Below the pieces are notes generated by a model that did no database searches, was not told where the DNA came from, and saw nothing but the letters and a program-made list of their open reading frames with translations. Below, one piece after another: positions 5,023 to 8,608 of a stretch of 8,608 nt of DNA. The DNA lies in NCBI GenBank assembly GCA_017451975.1, contig JAFTNI010000210.1, positions 1-8,608 on the forward strand, in the 5' to 3' direction. The stretch is from Clostridia bacterium (GTDB lineage: Bacteria; Bacillota; Clostridia; Oscillospirales; CAG-272). Made by a program: the position numbers and the translations under genes. The first letter of the stretch is position 1. Every line of letters starts with the position of its first letter.

Positions 5023-5065
5023 TTGAAAAACAAATTCAAATATGATACAATTTCAACATAAGTTT
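4994..5065. repeat. Inverted repeat bracketing the promoter of the surface-protein gene
   Basis: AAACTTATGT (4994-5003) and ACATAAGTTT (5056-5065) are perfect 10-base reverse complements. They lie 20 bp upstream of the -35 and just after the -10, overlapping the predicted transcription start. The placement suits paired operator half-sites or a looping repressor, but the AT-rich context makes chance possible. Confidence 0.35.
5023..5051 (+). promoter_or_regulatory. Sigma-A promoter of the surface-protein gene
   Basis: TTGAAA (5023-5028), exactly 17 bp, then TACAAT (5046-5051), with a TGA extended -10. The predicted start is near 5058. An AGGAG ribosome binding site (5083-5087) lies 8 nt before the ATG at 5096. 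Confidence 0.75.
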
Positions 5066-5095
5066 CTATAATAGCAATTAAAAGGAGAATACCTT

Positions 5096-8000
5096 ATGAA
5101 AACGAAAATAAAAATACTTGCCTCTGCGGCGGTAATGCTGGCGGTTTTGCTTGCGTTTACGCTTACCGCGGCGGCAGAAAGCGCAAAGCCGCAAGCCGAG
5201 GGCAGGGAAATTGAAAGTATACATATGGACTTCGGCGCGATTGATAGCGGCGCCACACTTGTAAGCGATAAGACGCCCGCGCTTAAAGAGGGCAGCTTTG
5301 CTTTGTGGATAGACCGCGTGGATTTCACGGGCGCTGAATATGCCGAGGAGCTATACGATTGGCTTGTGGAAAACAGCGACGGTGACGGCGAGCAGGACGC
5401 GCTTATAGAGCCCACGGAGGGCGAAGCGGCAGACGGCAAGTACGTTTACAAAATAAACGTTACGGCAGAGCTCGATACTTACCCTACAGACGAGATATAT
5501 GAAAATATGAAAACAGTGGCGGCATATGCAAATGTGGCTTACGATGCCTTCGACCGTGACCACCCCGAGGTTTTCTGGCTCAGCGGTATGCGAAAAATAA
5601 GCTCGTCTATTATGGTAAAGGGCGACGAATATACCCAATATTTCTACCTTGTTCTTCAAGCGGAGGAAACTACAGATTCTGAAGCCTTCGATATTCGCGC
5701 GACAGATGCATACCCAAGCGCGGCGGCGATAAGAAGCGCTATAGCGGCGCGCGACGCGGCGGTCGACACGATCATAGACGGTATGACGGCGACGGATGCG
5801 GAAGGAAAAATAAAATATTTCAACGCATGGCTTACGAAAAATAACTGCTACAACAGCGGCGACCTCAACAACCTCGGGCACGATGCGCGCGAATGTATGG
5901 GCGCATTTCTCGGTAAAACGGGCACTTCCGCCCCGGTTTGCGAGGCTTACGCGCGCGCCTTCAAGGTGCTTTGCGACAGGGCAGGCATACCTTGCGTAAT
6001 TGAAAGCGGCCTTGCTTTTACCTCGCTTTCCGAATATAGCAATTTTATTAAGACGGGCACGGGCGGCGAGCTACATATGTGGAACATAGTAAAAATAAGC
6101 GGGCTTTGGTTCGGTGTTGACGTAACGTGGAATGACCCGACGGTAAGCGGCGTTACCGATAAAATATCGGGCTATGAAAACGAAAACTACATTCTTGTGG
6201 GCTCGGAAACGAAAAAGGGTATGCTTGGCTTCAGCCAAAGCCATTATATCACCAATACGGCGAGCGATACAGGCTTTTCCTTCACAAACGGCCCTGTTAT
6301 GTCGGCAGAGAGGTATGTAAGCGGTTACGTTTGCCCGCACGATTTTTCGAGCGCAAACAATATTTGCTCGCTTTGCGGAGAAGTAGCGCTTTTTGAGGTT
6401 TCGGGCGCTGGTAATGCTACGTATTATACAACGGCAGAGGAAGCCTTTTACGATAGCAGAATTGTCTCAAGCATGCAGGCGCAGGAGGTAACCTTAAAGC
6501 TCCTTGCCGATGTGGGCAAAAAGGGCGAAGCCCTTATGATTACCACAGGCGAGAAATTCACGCTTGAACTGAACGGAAAAACGCTCTACGGCGCTTTCGA
6601 CATTGTGGCAGGCGGCGAAATGATTATAAAGGATAGCATAGGCGGAGGCTATGTTTCGGGCGCGGGAAGCACGCAAGCCGCGGCGGTAAGCGGCGGCAAG
6701 CTTTGGCTTTGCTGCGCTGTAAACGGTGTTCGCTTTGAGCGTGGCGCGCTTGAGCTTTGCGCGGGCGCGGCGTGCGGCGGCTCAGGGCTTACAATAGGTG
6801 GCGGCAACGTGCTTTCGGTAAGCGGAGCGCCTGCAGAGAAAATTATAATTATAAAAGAGGGCGCGGGCGTTTTTGCCGAGCCCACAGATGGGGTAAGCAT
6901 TAACCCCGATTGGTTTGAGGTAAAGGGAAGCGGCAAAAAAATTGTTTCCGAAGAAAGCGGCAAGGCGCTTGCCGTGAAGCTTGCGCTCCCTGGCTTTACC
7001 TTTGCAGAAGCGGGCGCTACCTATGACGGCAAGGCGCATAAGCCCACGGTGCTTTTAGCAGGGCTTACGGAAAACGCTGACTACACGGTTTCCTATACTC
7101 GCGGCGGCAAGGAAACGGCAAACTTCGTGGGCGCGGGCGAGCTGACCGTTACCGTTACGGGCATTGGCGATTACATAGGCGAGGTGCAAAAAACATTCGT
7201 TATAGCGAAGGCTATGCTCACAGCAGAGAATTTTGAAATAATCCTTGAAGATAATATATACGACGGCAAGGAAAAAAGGCTTGCCATCCGCGCAGATATA
7301 AACGGCACGGGTGTTGCGAAATATAAGCTCGGCGGTGCGTACGCCGCGCCCATAAGCGCGGGCGTGTACGAGGTTTATATGACCGTGGAGGAAAGCGCAA
7401 ACCATCTGGCGGCAAACTCGCTTTATATAGGCACGTTTGAAATACTTGCGCGCGAAATAACCGTAACCCCCGAAAACGCCGCTGCCGTGCAGAACGGCAA
7501 GCCGGGCGGGCTTCAGTTTACCGTTGGCGGTGCAGGGCTTGCCGAGGGGCACAGGGCAGAGATTGAGTTTGCAGAAGCAGATACATCGGAGCTTGGCGAA
7601 GCGCCACTTAATATAGCGAAGGTGATGCTTAAAAACGCCGCGGGCGCAGACGTAAGCGAAAACTATAAAGTAACGCTCGGTGTGGGCAAAATAACCGTTA
7701 CTGCCCACGAGCATAAGTGGGGCTATGAGGCTGCAGGCGCAGAAATCAAGGCTGTTTGCGGCGGCGAAGGGCCTTGCACGCAAAAGGGCGGCAGTATAGA
7801 AATAAAGGCGCCCACCGCCCCCGTTTACGACGGGCGCGCGCACAAAGCCTTGCTCGAAGGCGCGCTTGACGGCGTGGACACAAGCCTTTTGACCGTTACG
7901 TATACGGATAAAAACGGCACCGCCGTAAAAGAGCCAACGGAAGCGGGCGAGTACACCGCCTGCGTGGCATTCGGCGGTCTTACGGCGAAGGTTCAATATA

Positions 8001-8335
8001 AAATAGAATACCTTAAGGCAGAGGCGGAAGCCGAGCAGGAAACTACAGACGAGGTCACGTTTATAAAAGCGCCCGCGGGCTATATGATAAGCCGAAACAC
8101 AGAAAACGGTTGGAGCGACATCATAAAGGCAGAGGAGGGCGAAAGCACCGTTACCTACTACCTCAGAAACTCTGCAGGGCAGATAACCGATGCAAAAACG
8201 CTAACCCTTGATGCAAGCGAAGGCTCTGCAACTGCGGTGATTATAATAGCTTCTGTTTCGGCGGTTGTGCTTGTTGCCATAGCAGTTATTATCGTAGTAA
8301 TAGTAAAGCGCAAAAATACGTATATGTATTGGTAA
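5096..8335 (+). CDS. Secreted, membrane-anchored transglutaminase-like protein with MBG/Ig-like repeats (1079 aa)
   Basis: The ATG follows AAAGGAG with 8-nt spacing. Residues 1-27 are a signal peptide (basic start, hydrophobic core, cleavage near AAA-ES). Residues about 235-345 are a transglutaminase-like (papain-fold) domain with a visible Cys-His-Asp triad: C282 in VCEAYARAFKVLCDRAGIPC, H327 in LHMWN and D342 in VDVTWND. A CxH...CxxCG segment (413-428) follows, then a beta-rich, glycine-rich region (about 435-630) resembling beta-helix surface domains. Next are MBG/Ig-like repeats marked by YDGK or YDGR motifs (643, 722 and about 910), with an HxHxW...C...C segment at 871-894. Residues 1047-1070 are a single hydrophobic helix followed by KRK, a C-terminal anchor without LPxTG. 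It likely acts outside the cell on peptides or cell-wall proteins as a protease or crosslinker; the substrate is unknown. Confidence 0.87.
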   Translation: MKTKIKILASAAVMLAVLLAFTLTAAAESAKPQAEGREIESIHMDFGAIDSGATLVSDKTPALKEGSFALWIDRVDFTGAEYAEELYDWLVENSDGDGEQDALIEPTEGEAADGKYVYKINVTAELDTYPTDEIYENMKTVAAYANVAYDAFDRDHPEVFWLSGMRKISSSIMVKGDEYTQYFYLVLQAEETTDSEAFDIRATDAYPSAAAIRSAIAARDAAVDTIIDGMTATDAEGKIKYFNAWLTKNNCYNSGDLNNLGHDARECMGAFLGKTGTSAPVCEAYARAFKVLCDRAGIPCVIESGLAFTSLSEYSNFIKTGTGGELHMWNIVKISGLWFGVDVTWNDPTVSGVTDKISGYENENYILVGSETKKGMLGFSQSHYITNTASDTGFSFTNGPVMSAERYVSGYVCPHDFSSANNICSLCGEVALFEVSGAGNATYYTTAEEAFYDSRIVSSMQAQEVTLKLLADVGKKGEALMITTGEKFTLELNGKTLYGAFDIVAGGEMIIKDSIGGGYVSGAGSTQAAAVSGGKLWLCCAVNGVRFERGALELCAGAACGGSGLTIGGGNVLSVSGAPAEKIIIIKEGAGVFAEPTDGVSINPDWFEVKGSGKKIVSEESGKALAVKLALPGFTFAEAGATYDGKAHKPTVLLAGLTENADYTVSYTRGGKETANFVGAGELTVTVTGIGDYIGEVQKTFVIAKAMLTAENFEIILEDNIYDGKEKRLAIRADINGTGVAKYKLGGAYAAPISAGVYEVYMTVEESANHLAANSLYIGTFEILAREITVTPENAAAVQNGKPGGLQFTVGGAGLAEGHRAEIEFAEADTSELGEAPLNIAKVMLKNAAGADVSENYKVTLGVGKITVTAHEHKWGYEAAGAEIKAVCGGEGPCTQKGGSIEIKAPTAPVYDGRAHKALLEGALDGVDTSLLTVTYTDKNGTAVKEPTEAGEYTACVAFGGLTAKVQYKIEYLKAEAEAEQETTDEVTFIKAPAGYMISRNTENGWSDIIKAEEGESTVTYYLRNSAGQITDAKTLTLDASEGSATAVIIIASVSAVVLVAIAVIIVVIVKRKNTYMYW

Positions 8336-8340
8336 AATAT

Positions 8341-8375
8341 AAGCAAAATCCGCCCGTGCGGCGGATTTTGCTTTA
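8341..8375 (+). terminator. Terminator after the surface-protein gene
   Basis: AAGCAAAATCCGCC (8341-8354) and GGCGGATTTTGCTT (8360-8373) form a perfect 14-bp stem with a 5-nt loop, starting 6 nt after the stop codon. The T-rich arm serves as the U-tract on either strand, so it may be bidirectional. The next gene's ribosome binding site starts only 8 nt beyond it, so read-through could supply that gene. Confidence 0.78.
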
Positions 8376-8394
8376 AGGCAGGGAGGATATTGAT

Positions 8395-8608
8395 ATGGAT
8401 GCGGGCAGATATAAAAACAAGCTTTTTTCGCTTATGGGTGATTCCGTAAGCACGCTCGCGGGCTATAGCGAGCCCGAGGGATTTGAATTTTATAAAGGAA
8501 TGAACAAATTCAAGGCAGGCGTGTTTGCGCCCGAGGATACCTGGTGGGGGCAGGTTATAGCGAAGCTCGGCGGCGAGCTTCTGGTGAACAACTCCATTGC
8601 ATGCAGTA
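8395..8608 (+). CDS. SGNH/GDSL-family hydrolase, N-terminal part (cut by window edge)
   Basis: The ATG follows a GGGAGG site at 8381-8386, and 71 codons are open to the end of the window. The translation MDAGRYKNKLFSLMGDSVST carries the block I motif GDSVST at residues 15-20, where Ser17 would be the nucleophile. It continues with EDTWWGQVIAKLGGELLVNNS, which resembles the region of clostridial SGNH hydrolases leading to the conserved block residues. Such enzymes cleave ester bonds of carbohydrates or lipids. There is no signal peptide in the visible part, so it appears cytosolic. The His/Asp of the triad lie outside the window. It sits 59 nt after the surface-protein stop, separated by a terminator, and no clear promoter of its own is visible, so it may depend on read-through. 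Confidence 0.8.
   Translation, partial: MDAGRYKNKLFSLMGDSVSTLAGYSEPEGFEFYKGMNKFKAGVFAPEDTWWGQVIAKLGGELLVNNSIACS

Noticed and set aside
4759..5061. Short plus-strand reading across the intergenic region
   Set aside because: It runs through the palindromic repeat and the promoter region; no ribosome binding site or family resemblance.
7055..7996. 313-codon open frame on the minus strand opposite the surface-protein gene
   Set aside because: It mirrors the repeat-rich MBG region, has no start signals and no recognisable family.

Overview
The window looks like chromosomal DNA of an anaerobic gut-type Bacillota (class Clostridia), about 50% GC. This rests on strong AGGAGG-type ribosome binding sites, sigma-A-like promoters, Gram-positive surface-protein architecture (signal peptide, Ig-like domains, C-terminal membrane anchor) and the families present. 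I could not identify a genus.

Positions 1-4620 are read on the minus strand and form what I interpret as an RNA-repair/RNA-quality-control locus. In transcription order it has: a promoter (4654-4682); two overlapping WYL-family regulators (3361-4620 and 2453-3364); a strong terminator (2411-2446); a new promoter (2380-2408); a structured RNA with tRNA-like arms (about 2248-2376); a 294-base structured leader; and a tight operon of a slipin/SPFH protein (853-1953), a small uncharacterised protein (227-853) and the start of an RtcB-family RNA ligase (1-203, cut by the window edge). The RNA has a canonical T-arm and a 5-bp/7-nt anticodon-like arm, but a poor D-arm and no CCA end. Beside rtcB this suggests a bacterial Y RNA (YrlA-like tRNA mimic), whose protein partner would be a Ro60/Rsr (TROVE) protein. 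No such protein lies in the window. The likely logic is that WYL proteins sense a ligand or nucleic-acid damage signal and control the RNA/slipin/RtcB unit.

Positions 4683-5095 are intergenic between divergent transcription units and contain a roughly 170-bp palindromic, MITE-like non-coding repeat. The rightward promoter follows at 5023-5051.

Positions 5096-8608 are read on the plus strand. They hold a 1079-residue secreted, membrane-anchored protein with a transglutaminase-like catalytic core, a beta-rich middle and several MBG/Ig-like repeats. A terminator follows, then the beginning of an SGNH/GDSL hydrolase gene that runs off the window. These look unrelated in function to the RNA-repair locus.
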